A stretch of 64,000 nucleotides of DNA from JAHJQZ01 sp963667595 (GCA_963667595.2 CAXXWD010000001.1:806001-870000), one strand, 5' to 3'; shown: positions 51,643 through 60,507, numbered from the stretch's first letter. Numbers and translations are program-made. Notes: a model not told the origin generated them from the sequence alone.

Positions 51643-53994
51643 TCAGAACTCGCTCCAGTCCTTGTCGATGGCGGCATTGCCGCTCGACAGATAGGCCTTG
51701 GCGACCTTGGCCGAGGCCGGGGAGGGTTTGCCGCCCGCGGGCTTGGCCGATACCGTCGCCGACTTGCGTGCCGCGGCGGCTCTCTCGTCGAGCGTAAAGA
51801 CCTCGACGATACGGTCGAGTTCGGAAGCCTGCGCCTCGGTCTGCTCGATCGCCGCATTGGTCTCTTCGACCAGCGCCGCGTTGTGCTGGGTCATCTCGTC
51901 CATCTGGCGAACCGCCGTGTTGACCTCGTCGATCGAAGAGGCCTGTTCCCGGCTGTCGCGGGCGATCTCTTCCATCTGCTTGGCGTTGATCTTGACCGCC
52001 TCGAGAATGGCCGAGAGTTTTTCGGTCGCCGAAGCCACCAGCTTGGTGCCGCCGGAAACCTCAACCGCGCTTTGTTCAATCAGCGCCTTGACGTCGGACG
52101 AAGCTTCCGCCGAACTCTGCGCCAGACGACGAACCTCGACGGCGACCACGGCAAAGCCCTTGCCGGCCTCGCCGGCCCGAGCCGCTTCAACCGAAGCATT
52201 GAGGGCCAGAAGGTTGGTCTGGAAGGCGATGTCGTCGATCATGCCGATAATGTTGGAGATCTTGGAGGAAGATGCCGAGATCCGTTCCATGGCCTCGTTG
52301 GCCTCGGCCATGACCTTGCCGCCCTCTTCGGCGGTGGCGGACGCCCTGTCGGCCTCGTTGCTGGCTTCGCCGGCGCGCTTGGCGTTGTCCATGACGGTAT
52401 GGGCCAATTGTTCCATGGCGGCCGAGGTTTCCTCGATGGTCGCGGCCTGCTTGGTGGTGCGTTCCGAAAGATCGTTGGCGCCGGACAAGATCTCGCCTGT
52501 CGCCGTCTTCAACCCGCGCGAGGTCTGACGAATCTGGCCCACGACCTCGACGAGCTTTTCGGCCACGGCATTGGTGTCCTGTTTCAGCTTGTCGAAGGCG
52601 CCCTGATAGCTGCCCGTCACCCGCTGCGTCAGGTCGGTATGCGCCAGGGCCGACAATACCGTGCCGGTCTCGCCGACGCCGCGGTCGACGGTTTCCACCA
52701 GCGAATTGACGGCATCGGCCAGAGCGTTGAGATCGTCCTGTTGGTAGCGACTTTCGATACGGCGCGAGAAATCACCCGATACGGCGGCCGAAACAACATC
52801 CGCGACTTCTTCCTGCAGACGGGTACGCACCATTTGCTCGGCCCGTTCCTTTTCGCGCGCCTGTTCCTTTTCCGCATCCATGGACCGCACGGAGAGCCCG
52901 TTGACACGGAACGTTTCAAGTGCGCGCGCCATCAGACCGAGTTCGCTGACCTTGGGTGCAGGTCCCAGATCGAAATCGAGATCGCCATCCGCCATCCGGC
53001 TCATGTTTTGAGACATGCCACCGATCGAACGCGACAGCCAGGTGCCGGTGATATAGGCGAGACCGATGCCGACCAATACGGCTAGACCGGCAACGATGCT
53101 GACGACCAGCATGGTGCCACTTGCCGTCTGTTCCGAAACCGGACCGAGCGAATCCTGATTGGAACGGACTTCGCTTGTCAAAACGTCATAGCTGCTCGCG
53201 AGTTCGGCAGCGCGCGCCGCGAGTTCGCCTTGCCTGATCGTATTGATCTTTGAAAAGATGTCTTCGGCCGCGTTGGCCAGATCGCCATAGCTGCGGATCA
53301 GCTTTCCGACCGATTCGATATCCGCCGACAGAATGCTAACTCCCGGCGCAGACTTGAGTTTGTCCAACAGGGCAAGCGCGGCAGATTGTTTGTCGAGCGC
53401 CTGTTTGTAGGCTTCTCCGGACTCTTGATCCATGAGCTTGCTGGTCAGTGTTTCCATCTGCAAGGTCGACTGCACCAGTTTCGCGATCAGCGATTGGACC
53501 GAGACCTGATTTGTTTTGGCGCCGGCATCGATGATAATCGAGATTTCCTTTTGCAGCTGGTCGCGGGAGACCGCGAAATCGGCGATGAGCGCAGCATGCT
53601 GGTCTTCGAGTTCGATCAATTTGTCGAACGCATCGCGCAATGCGGCGGCCGATGCCTCGATCTTTCTGAGCTCGGCATGCGCGACCGGCAGGCTCTCGAA
53701 TTTCGCCACACCCTCGGGATCGTTGGTCGCAACGTCATCGATCCACAGGCGCGCCTCTTTGGCGGCATCCGTGGACGGATTGAGCAGATAGGTTCGCACT
53801 TCCAGCACCATGCGATCATAGTCCGAAACATAGTCGGTGATCTCACTGGTTTGGGCGTTGGCGAAACGATATTTCTCGGCGACGCCGGAAAGCGTCTGTA
53901 TTCCGAAGATCGCAACCAGACTGACTCCAACCAGCAGAACAATGATCGCGCCAAAACCACCAGCTATCCTTGCCGTGATCCCATATTTGGACAT
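51643..53994 (-). CDS. methyl-accepting chemotaxis protein with HBM-type domain
   Basis: A chemoreceptor of 783 residues. TM1 is at about 13-33, an all-helical ligand domain of about 255 residues (helical bimodular type) follows, TM2 at about 294-317, HAMP, and signalling domain with the tip near residue 584. It ends DWSEF. The signalling part is almost the same as that of the fourth MCP. HBM receptors often detect carboxylic acids; the ligand here is unknown. Confidence 0.93.
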   Translation of the reverse strand: MSKYGITARIAGGFGAIIVLLVGVSLVAIFGIQTLSGVAEKYRFANAQTSEITDYVSDYDRMVLEVRTYLLNPSTDAAKEARLWIDDVATNDPEGVAKFESLPVAHAELRKIEASAAALRDAFDKLIELEDQHAALIADFAVSRDQLQKEISIIIDAGAKTNQVSVQSLIAKLVQSTLQMETLTSKLMDQESGEAYKQALDKQSAALALLDKLKSAPGVSILSADIESVGKLIRSYGDLANAAEDIFSKINTIRQGELAARAAELASSYDVLTSEVRSNQDSLGPVSEQTASGTMLVVSIVAGLAVLVGIGLAYITGTWLSRSIGGMSQNMSRMADGDLDFDLGPAPKVSELGLMARALETFRVNGLSVRSMDAEKEQAREKERAEQMVRTRLQEEVADVVSAAVSGDFSRRIESRYQQDDLNALADAVNSLVETVDRGVGETGTVLSALAHTDLTQRVTGSYQGAFDKLKQDTNAVAEKLVEVVGQIRQTSRGLKTATGEILSGANDLSERTTKQAATIEETSAAMEQLAHTVMDNAKRAGEASNEADRASATAEEGGKVMAEANEAMERISASSSKISNIIGMIDDIAFQTNLLALNASVEAARAGEAGKGFAVVAVEVRRLAQSSAEASSDVKALIEQSAVEVSGGTKLVASATEKLSAILEAVKINAKQMEEIARDSREQASSIDEVNTAVRQMDEMTQHNAALVEETNAAIEQTEAQASELDRIVEVFTLDERAAAARKSATVSAKPAGGKPSPASAKVAKAYLSSGNAAIDKDWSEF

Positions 53995-54358
53995 GGTTTG
54001 TTCCTATCGGTAATAATACAACCCTAGAGAATGACGCTAGTTACCGTCGCTTAACCAAAAATTATTGACGAAAAAGGATTACTAACCCGCATGCCAAAAA
54101 CTACCGAACCGAACGGCGTCACGAGACCTGGTGAACGCCGGGGATCGTCTCGCCGGCTGAAGGGATTTTCGGAACGCATTAGGACTGGCGTCTGCCACAA
54201 CGGAACGCCACGCAACGGTTTGTGGTCACTACGTGTTTTTACCAAAATCTGAGCGCGCGAAGCATCTATGTGCCCCATACATGCCAGAACCATGCCCGTT
54301 CCTGCCGGGATCCGGGTGCTTTCACCAAAACCGGCCGCCGCCTTTTCGCACGAAAGCC
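53995..54358. other. intergenic region between the fifth and sixth MCP
   Basis: No gene is supported. A TTAC-N6-TTAACC motif on the plus strand near 54042-54057 is a weak CtrA-like site 50 bases upstream of the fifth MCP. The rest is unremarkable. Confidence 0.35.
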
Positions 54359-56404
54359 CTAGAATTCGTTCCAGTCTTTGTCGATGGCGGCGTTGCCGCT
54401 TGACAGATAGGTCCTGGCGGCCGGGCTCGCCGCCGGCCTGGACGCCACCGGGGCATGAGATTTGGCACGGGTTGGCGCTTCTTCGTTAAGCGTGAAGATC
54501 TCGACGATGCGATCGAGTTCGGAAGCCTGCGCTTCGGTCTGTTCGATCGCCGCGTTGGTCTGTTCGACAAGCGCGGCATTGTGCTGGGTCATCTCGTCCA
54601 TCTGCCTCACGGCGACATTGATTTCCTCGATCGAAGTGGCCTGGTCGCGACTGTCCTTGGCAATCTCTTCCATCTGGCCGGCATTGGTCCGAACCGCCTC
54701 GAGAATGGCACTGAGTTTTTCGGCGGCTTCGGCGACGAGTTTGGTGCCGCCCGCCACCTCTTCGCCCGACTGCTCGATCAGTTTCTTGACCTCCGCCGAG
54801 GCCTCGGCCGTGGACTGGGCCAGACGACGGACTTCCACGGCAACCACGGCAAACCCCTTGCCGGCCTCGCCGGCCCGCGCCGCTTCGACCGACGCATTGA
54901 GGGCCAGAAGGTTGGTCTGGAAAGCGATGTCGTCAATCATGACGATAATGTTGGAGATCTTGGCGGACGAAGCGGAAATCCGCTCCATGGCCTCGTTGGC
55001 CCGATCCATCACCTGACCGCCTTCCTCGGCCGTCCGCGACGCCACACCCGCCTGTTCGAAAGCCGCGCCGGCCTTCTTGGCATTGCCCATGACGATCGTC
55101 GCCAACTGCTCCATGGCAGCCGAAGTCTCTTCGATGGTCGCGGCCTGTTTGGTGGTGCGTTCGGAAAGGTCGTTGGCGCCGGTCAGGATTTCGCTCGTCG
55201 CCGTCTTCACGCCACGCGACGTGCTGCGCAACTGCATGATGATCTCGGCAAGCCGGTCGGTAACGGCATTGGCATTGTGCTTCAACATGTCGAAAGCACC
55301 CTGGAACTCGCCCGTGACGCGACGGGTCAGATCGTCCCTGGCAATGGCCTCGAGCACCGTGCCGATTTCGGTCACGCCATGTTCGACCCCGGACATCAAG
55401 GCGTTCATGTTCGTCGCCAGCCGGTCGAGATCCTCGCGTCCGTAACGGGAGGTGATTCGCGCCGAAAAATCGCCTTCGGCCGCGGCGGCGGCAACACTCG
55501 ACACGTCGACCTGCAGGTTGTGACGGATCTTTTGTTCCTCGGCATCGCGGTCCCGGTCCGCCTTTTCCTTGGCATTCATCTCCAATATGGCCATGCCGTT
55601 GTCGCGGAAAACACCGATGGACTTGAAAAGACGCGACATCTCCTGCCAGCGCGACCGCCCGAGGCTGGCAACGCCGTAATCGCCATTGGCGATCTTCATC
55701 GCCGTGGTGGCAACCTTGTCCAAAAGCTTCAGCTGCTTGCGCGTGAACCACGCCATGGCGATGATGGCGAAAACCAGAAAGACATTTCCGCTGCTCGACA
55801 CCAGCGTTCGCATCCGGCTGTTCGAGATGACACTTTCCTGACGCATCCGGACCAGGGTCATTTCGTCCGCAACCAGCTGATCGACATCGACCAGCATGGC
55901 GTCGACGGCGTCTGAGATCCGCGCGGCCACCGCATCGAAATCCTCCATCAGCCTGTTGCCGCCCGCGGGTCCCTCCGCGACATAGGCCGCCGCCATGGTT
56001 TTCCCGCTTTGGTAAAATGGACCGAACGTCGTCTCGACCGAATCAAACCGCTTGATGAGATCGGTCCGTCCGAGGTCCTGGGCATAGGTCCGGCCGGTTT
56101 CGAGATCCGTTTTGAGCTTTTCGGCGTATTTTTGCGCTTCGTCGAGCCCGTCATCGAGTCCGTCGAGCCCGCGCGTTGCTGAAATATCGGTGAGCCATTG
56201 CTGCACCTGAATAACATCGAAACGCACGTCGGCGGCGGCAAGCGCCAGTCTGCGGCTCGTGTCGAGCACCACGACGTTGTCCGACATGGCCTGGGTAACG
56301 ACCGTGTCCGAGGAATTCGCGATCACGTAATTTGCAGCGGTGAACGCGACGGAAAGGGTGATCATCGCCCCTGCCGCCAGACTGATAAAATCCGTCAAAC
56401 GCAT
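54359..56404 (-). CDS. methyl-accepting chemotaxis protein with small helical sensor
   Basis: A chemoreceptor of 681 residues. TM1 is at about 8-28, a predicted helical sensor of about 175 residues follows, TM2 at about 206-222, then HAMP and signalling domains with the tip near residue 488; it ends DWNEF. Near the tip it reads IIVMIDD, where the other five MCPs have IIGMIDD. Its signalling domain is more diverged than those of the fourth and fifth MCPs. Confidence 0.92.
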   Translation of the reverse strand: MRLTDFISLAAGAMITLSVAFTAANYVIANSSDTVVTQAMSDNVVVLDTSRRLALAAADVRFDVIQVQQWLTDISATRGLDGLDDGLDEAQKYAEKLKTDLETGRTYAQDLGRTDLIKRFDSVETTFGPFYQSGKTMAAAYVAEGPAGGNRLMEDFDAVAARISDAVDAMLVDVDQLVADEMTLVRMRQESVISNSRMRTLVSSSGNVFLVFAIIAMAWFTRKQLKLLDKVATTAMKIANGDYGVASLGRSRWQEMSRLFKSIGVFRDNGMAILEMNAKEKADRDRDAEEQKIRHNLQVDVSSVAAAAAEGDFSARITSRYGREDLDRLATNMNALMSGVEHGVTEIGTVLEAIARDDLTRRVTGEFQGAFDMLKHNANAVTDRLAEIIMQLRSTSRGVKTATSEILTGANDLSERTTKQAATIEETSAAMEQLATIVMGNAKKAGAAFEQAGVASRTAEEGGQVMDRANEAMERISASSAKISNIIVMIDDIAFQTNLLALNASVEAARAGEAGKGFAVVAVEVRRLAQSTAEASAEVKKLIEQSGEEVAGGTKLVAEAAEKLSAILEAVRTNAGQMEEIAKDSRDQATSIEEINVAVRQMDEMTQHNAALVEQTNAAIEQTEAQASELDRIVEIFTLNEEAPTRAKSHAPVASRPAASPAARTYLSSGNAAIDKDWNEF

Positions 56405-56807
56405 TGCCGACCATCCTCAGCAGTGCGCGTCCCCAGGGACTTTTATGACTTGTCATGGTTAAAAATAACTATCTTCGGCGCCGCCGCGCATGACCGGCAC
56501 GTCTTTTTTATCCCGGTTCGATATACCGGCACGCCGGCGACGTTACCGGTATGAAAACCGACCTCGGACCCCTTACGATGCCGAAACAAGCGCGGGACCC
56601 ATTTGCGTGCGATCGGGTCGCGCACCAGTCGGCTTTCGCGCCCACGGCACCCGCTCAAAAAGCCCCGGTCAATCCTCGGATCAAGTCCAAGGGCGAGGGC
56701 GACGAAACGAGTGAGTTTTGTTTGTTTGGTAAGCTCTTGCCGTGATTTATGGGTTTTGAGACAGCCCGGCCCGGGCGTCGGGACATCTTGGTTGAAAGAC
56801 AACCGCC
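56405..56807. other. intergenic region upstream of the DUF2161 gene
   Basis: About 400 bases with no supported gene. It includes CCGG-rich imperfect repeats near 56515-56560 and a TTAACC half-site before the sixth MCP. Short frames here show no ribosome site. Confidence 0.4.
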
Positions 56808-57503
56808 TTGAAGGAAACTGACCTTTATCCGGCGATCAAAGCCTACCTCGAAGCGCAGGGCTATGAGGTCAAGTCGGAGGTTTGCGGCTGCGATGTGATG
56901 GCGGTGCGCGGGGACGAAGCGCCGGTCATCGTCGAAATGAAGACCGGGTTTACCCTGCCCCTGTTGTTGCAGGGCGTGGATCGGCTGGCGGTGAGCGATC
57001 GGGTCTATCTGGCCTTCGCGGTCGGCCAGGTGGTGGCGAAAAATGCGCTCTGGGGCAAACGGAAACGGGACATCATCAAGCTCTGCCGCCGCCTTGGTCT
57101 TGGCCTGATCAGCGTCAGGATCAACCGAAGCGGCGGCGATGTCGTCGAGGTGCATCTCGACCCCGTCCCTTACGCGCCGCGCAAGGACAGAACGCGTCAG
57201 GGGCGGCTGTTGCGCGAGTTCGCCTCACGCGTCGGCGACCCCAATGAGGGCGGTGTGACACGCAAAACCATCATGACCGCCTATCGTCAGGATGCGCTGC
57301 GGTGCCTCAAACACCTCGACCGCAACGGCCCCACCAAGCTGGCCGATTTGCGAAAAGCAACCGGCGTTGAGCGGGCAGCGGGCATTTTACAGGATGACCA
57401 TTACGGCTGGTTCGAGCGCGTCGCGCGCGGGATCTATCAACTCACCCCGAAGGGCGTGGCGGCGCTGGAGGAGTTTGCCGAGGCACTGGAGAGGTTGCGG
57501 TGA
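56808..57503 (+). CDS. DUF2161 protein, PD-(D/E)XK nuclease-like fold
   Basis: A protein of 231 residues. The N-terminal half has the order expected of the PD-(D/E)XK fold: CDVMAVRGD and, after about 12 residues, VIVEMKTGF, where Asp and E-x-K would bind metal. A winged-helix-like C-terminal part (about 155-225, GPTKLADLRKATGV) follows. The start is a TTG at 56808 with GAAAG nine bases upstream; no ATG or GTG is available before the conserved region. The family is widespread and uncharacterised, and is thought to be a nuclease or repair protein. Confidence 0.78.
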   Translation: MKETDLYPAIKAYLEAQGYEVKSEVCGCDVMAVRGDEAPVIVEMKTGFTLPLLLQGVDRLAVSDRVYLAFAVGQVVAKNALWGKRKRDIIKLCRRLGLGLISVRINRSGGDVVEVHLDPVPYAPRKDRTRQGRLLREFASRVGDPNEGGVTRKTIMTAYRQDALRCLKHLDRNGPTKLADLRKATGVERAAGILQDDHYGWFERVARGIYQLTPKGVAALEEFAEALERLR

Positions 57504-57566
57504 GGGGGCGAGCTTGTGCGGATGCAGTATTACGCCGCGAGGTGATCGCGGGGTGCCGGGACGGGG

Positions 57567-57691
57567 CGCCCTTCTCCCTCCCCTTTATGGGGAGGGAGGC
57601 CCGGTAGAGCCGGGTCGGGTGGGGGGTAAAGCCCCAAGCGACGGCGCAGCCCCCCTCAATCCCTCTCCCTCAAAGGAGAGGGAGAAGGGCG
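57567..57691. repeat. 125-bp nested palindromic repeat before the GIY-YIG gene
   Basis: Perfect 14-bp outer arms, CGCCCTTCTCCCTC at 57567-57580 and GAGGGAGAAGGGCG at 57678-57691, enclose two further hairpins and a GGTGGGGGG/CCCCCC pair. The layout matches the element translated inside thiP (31584-31715). Confidence 0.75.
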
Positions 57692-57710
57692 GCGCGTCAT
57701 TTCGCCTCCT

Positions 57711-57741
57711 TTGTCGTCCCGGGACTTGATCCCGGGACCCA
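57711..57741 (-). repeat. 31-bp palindromic repeat, left inverted copy at the GIY-YIG gene
   Basis: Exact reverse complement of 58073-58103. Each copy is itself a palindrome, GTCCCGGGA and TCCCGGGAC around CTTGA. It ends 20 bases before the GIY-YIG start codon. Confidence 0.9.
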
Positions 57742-57760
57742 ATGGCTTCTCAGCTTGCTT

Positions 57761-58048
57761 ATGCCTTACTGGGTCTACATCCTCGCCAGCCGCATGAACG
57801 GCACGCTCTATATCGGCGTGACCAACGACATCGCCCGGCGCGTCTGGGAACACCGCAACGGCAAGGGCTCTGAATTTGCCCGGAAATACCGCGTCCATCG
57901 GTTGGTCTATCTCGAACCGCACAACGACATCCGCACCGCCATCCAGCGCGAAAAGACCCTTAAGGAGTGGAAGCGGGCCTGGAAGATCGCGCTGATCGAA
58001 AAGGACAATCCCAACTGGCGGGACTTGTACGAGGAACTCAACCGGTAG
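57761..58048 (+). CDS. single-domain GIY-YIG endonuclease
   Basis: A protein of 95 residues made of one GIY-YIG (URI) domain of the COG2827 type: WVYILASR gives the GIY-like strand, TLYIGVTNDI the YIG strand with catalytic Tyr, then RRVWEHRNG (Arg) and a Glu in YLEPHNDI/AIQREKTLKEWKR. The domain makes DNA nicks or cuts. No DNA-recognition domain is attached. The gene is bracketed by exact inverted copies of a 31-bp palindrome (57711-57741 and 58073-58103), 20 and 24 bases away, which is not expected for a housekeeping gene. Confidence 0.92.
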   Translation: MPYWVYILASRMNGTLYIGVTNDIARRVWEHRNGKGSEFARKYRVHRLVYLEPHNDIRTAIQREKTLKEWKRAWKIALIEKDNPNWRDLYEELNR

Positions 58049-58072
58049 GCCGGTAAATGTGGCCGGCAGGAA

Positions 58073-58103
58073 TGGGTCCCGGGATCAAGTCCCGGGACGA
58101 CAA
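58073..58103 (+). repeat. 31-bp palindromic repeat, right inverted copy at the GIY-YIG gene
   Basis: Exact reverse complement of 57711-57741. It begins 24 bases after the GIY-YIG stop codon. Confidence 0.9.
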
Positions 58104-58147
58104 CGGAGGGTGATGATCATCCGAGGAATGTCCGCAAGCCCGGTGTC

Positions 58148-58254
58148 ACCCCGGGACTTGCCTGTCCCGGCGAAGGCCGGGAATCCCGGGGTCCATCAAC
58201 GGTTGCACCAAGGGCAATCGGATCATGGGTCCTCGGGTCAAGCCCGAGGATGAC
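58148..58254. repeat. two further palindromes of the same family
   Basis: ACCCCGGGA (58148-58156) and TCCCGGGGT (58184-58192) enclose a second hairpin, and 58225-58254 holds TGGGTCCTCGGG-TCAA-GCCCGAGGATGACG, a diverged member of the 31-bp family in the same orientation as the right copy. Four such elements thus lie within 545 bases. Confidence 0.75.
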
Positions 58255-58457
58255 GAGGGAGCATAGGAAGGCATGCATCGGCGGAAATTGGTGTATTTAG
58301 TATACTGTCACCACAATCCAAAAGGGCTTTGACGCGACAGACGGGCATCTGCAGTCTGCCGTGTCTTATTGCGTCGTGCAAGCCCTACGCATGCGGGAAT
58401 AAACGAGGCACTAACGTAAAACGAAAGGGAAACAGAGAAAATGCCATAATCTGGGAG
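58255..58457. other. intergenic border of an AT-rich segment
   Basis: No gene is supported. Composition drops to clearly more AT-rich from about 58270 and stays so to about 60470, apart from the inserted IS, which suggests foreign origin of the two-gene cassette inside. Confidence 0.4.
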
Positions 58458-58867
58458 CTATCCGCGCGGGAATAGCCAGAAAATAATCGATGCAATAAAC
58501 GCGAGAACGCCAACCCACCCGAATATGCTGTTTCTTAGGTTTGCGCGTCTTTGAGCAGCGGCAGCCACTTTCAGAAGTGGTTCACTCGCTTTGAATAGCC
58601 GATATTCTGAAGCTAATACCGAAAGATTGTCATTTTGAATGACGGCGTAGATTTTGTCCCTATCTTCGCGATGCTCTCTGGAATCTGCAATTTTATCCCT
58701 GACATCACCTAACCCCACTATTAGGCCTGACAACTGCGGAAAATGATCTAGAACGATCTCGGCACCAAGTTTTGTCACGGCGATATCAAGATCGGCAGCC
58801 ATCTTTGAAGTAGCCGCATCAATGGCATCATGTCGCGCTCTGCAGCAATCGAAATGCGCGTCATCTA

Positions 58868-59730
58868 GGCTGTAGTGACAATTTAAAGGTTGGGGGGATT
58901 CCCACGCGGCCGCAAATCGGATTCAACACTGGCTTTTGGAGGTCGATGTGGAAGGCGAGGTATTGCGGGACGATCAGTGGGAGCGGCTCAGGGAGTTTGT
59001 TCCCGGCGGACGCAAGGGCAAGCGCGGTCCGCGTAGCGACGGGCGGCGGTTTTTCGATGCCATTCTGTGGCTGGCTCATTCGGGGGCGCGCTGGCGCGAC
59101 CTGCCCGAGGATCGGTTCGGGCCCTATCAGACGGTCAAGCGGCGCTATTATCGCTGGATCGAGATGGGCGTGTTCGACAAGATCTTTGCGGCCGTGGCCG
59201 ATGATCCCGACATGGAATGGCTTTCACTCGACGCCACGGTGATCCGGGCACAGGCACAAGCCGCCGGTGCGCGACGAAAAAGGGGGGAGCGCAAGCCCAG
59301 GCTCTCGGGCGCTCCCGGGGCGGGTTCGGAACCAAGGTCCATGCTGTAGTCGACGCGCTCGGTTTGCCGGTCCGATTTGAACTCGGCCCCGGCCAGCAGA
59401 ACGACATGGTACCGGCCTGCGACATGATTGAGGGCCTTCACGCCGGTCAGGTTCTTGCCGACCGTGCCTACGACGCCGACCGCCTCCATGATCTCATTCT
59501 CGAACAGGGCGGCGAACCGGTCATTCCGCCCCGCCGCCACCGCAAATACCAGCACCGTTACGACAAGATCGCCTACAAAAACCGCTGGGGCATCGAGGGT
59601 TTCTTCGCCAAACTCAAGCAATGGCGCCGCATCGCAACCCGATACGACAAGCTTGCTGCCAACTTCCTCGGCTTCATCAAGCTCGCCGCCATCATGCTCT
59701 GGCTGAAATAGTTAAATCGTCACTACAGCC
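58868..59730 (+). mobile_element. IS5-family insertion sequence, 863 bp
   Basis: The ends are imperfect inverted repeats starting GGCTGTAGTGAC, with one mismatch (A against G) in the first 19 bases. The flanking TA at 58866-58867 and 59731-59732 is the target duplication. The transposase is in two frames with an A5G6 run between, as in the IS427 group. The near-perfect ends suggest a recent and possibly still active insertion. Confidence 0.93.
58948..59711 (+). CDS. IS5-family transposase, two frames joined by frameshifting
   Basis: The first frame (from the GTG at 58948, with GGAGG upstream, to 59349) has the domain with the first catalytic Asp, in WLSLDATVIRA. The second frame (in the region 59217-59711) carries the second Asp in VLADRAYDADRL and the Glu in GIEGFFAKLKQWRRIATRYDK, completing a DDE site. 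Translation probably slips on the AAAAAGGGGGG run at 59277-59287 to fuse the two, as known for this IS group. The whole enzyme would have about 255 residues. Confidence 0.9.
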
Positions 59731-59933
59731 TAGTAGTTTTTGCGATTTCTCGTTGTCCGGCTCTTGTAACGCCTCGATTACCCGTCTGCCAGCGTAGCGA
59801 AGTTCATATATCGCAGGATTGACAATCTCGCCGTTGATTTGCTCGGCAAGCTTAATTGCACGCTCCGCTTTGTTCCATTCATCTAGTACGGATGAAATAA
59901 GCGCTACGTGTTTTGCAGACAAGTCCATAGAAA

Positions 59934-60182
59934 CTACGATTTCATTTTTAGAGACTCTCGCAGATTCTTTATATGATAATCGGCTCTCTTGGAAGCTTTA
60001 GCCAGCTGATTGCTGGTCATATACCAACCGTTTTGCGCAGAAATGCTACCGCGAGATTGTTTTTTTACAATTCGCGCCGTAGCCTCTTCTGTCGCCGCGT
60101 CATAATCGCGAGCGGTGAGCCAATCAGAGATATCGCTTAGCATCTTGCCAATTCTGGAATCAAAAGCGGGCGCATCTACCAT
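59934..60182 (-). CDS. small soluble protein, first gene of the AT-rich cassette
   Basis: A protein of 82 residues, helical and charged (MVDAPAFDSRIGKMLSDISDWLTARDYDAATEEATARIV in outline). It ends five bases before the start of the IS-split gene, so the two were one operon. No family is recognised and no helix-turn-helix or catalytic motif is evident. Composition is more AT-rich than the neighbourhood. A small soluble protein followed by one with a membrane anchor recalls toxin-antitoxin or defence pairs, but that is a guess. Confidence 0.6.
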   Translation of the reverse strand: MVDAPAFDSRIGKMLSDISDWLTARDYDAATEEATARIVKKQSRGSISAQNGWYMTSNQLAKASKRADYHIKNLRESLKMKS

Positions 60183-60507
60183 TCGAACACTCCCCAGTCA
60201 ACCTTTGATTCTGCCCTCCCAGCCCACAATAGGTGTAATTTTCACGTTAGCAAGCTGGATTAAGGCTTTTTTTACGAGAAAAGTTTACAGACCGTTTGCG
60301 TCTCGCGAACATATGCTGAACATTTCGACTAAAATTGGATAATGCGACAATAAACATCGTTCTAGGGTGCGTCAGGCGCATAATGCCGCAATTTTCAACC
60401 CAGCAAACTCGACATCACACTTATTGCTTGAATTGGCTGGTTTTGCGCCGGGAAAATGAACAATCCGTCAGCAACCCCGGCGAGCGCCCGGCGCCTTGGG
60501 CACCTGA
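60183..60507. other. AT-rich region between the cassette and the serC leader
   Basis: No gene is supported. It probably contains the promoter of the AT-rich cassette on the minus strand, and the composition change marks the cassette's right border near 60470. Confidence 0.4.

Larger units (their letters stand above)
58458..59928 (-). pseudogene. C-terminal membrane-anchored protein gene split by an IS5-type element
   Basis: Two pieces, 59733-59928 and 58458-58867, lie on either side of the IS. Removing the IS and one TA joins them into one uninterrupted frame of 201 residues (606 bases) that begins MDLSAKHVALISSVL, passes the junction at KSQKLL/DDAHFD, and ends with a membrane helix (about 177-197) and Arg-Gly. 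The body is predicted helical. I recognise no family. The first piece would make a 78-residue product ending inside the IS; the second has no start of its own that is supported. Its partner gene lies five bases upstream. Confidence 0.85.

Noticed and set aside
57711..58103. Reading the GIY-YIG unit as an insertion sequence with terminal inverted repeats
   Set aside because: No target duplication is visible outside the repeats, and the same palindrome family occurs as single copies nearby, so the repeats are not exclusive element ends.
58073..58260. CRISPR-like array at the repeats after the GIY-YIG gene
   Set aside because: The repeats are palindromic, differ from each other, are unevenly spaced and alternate in orientation; no cas genes are present.
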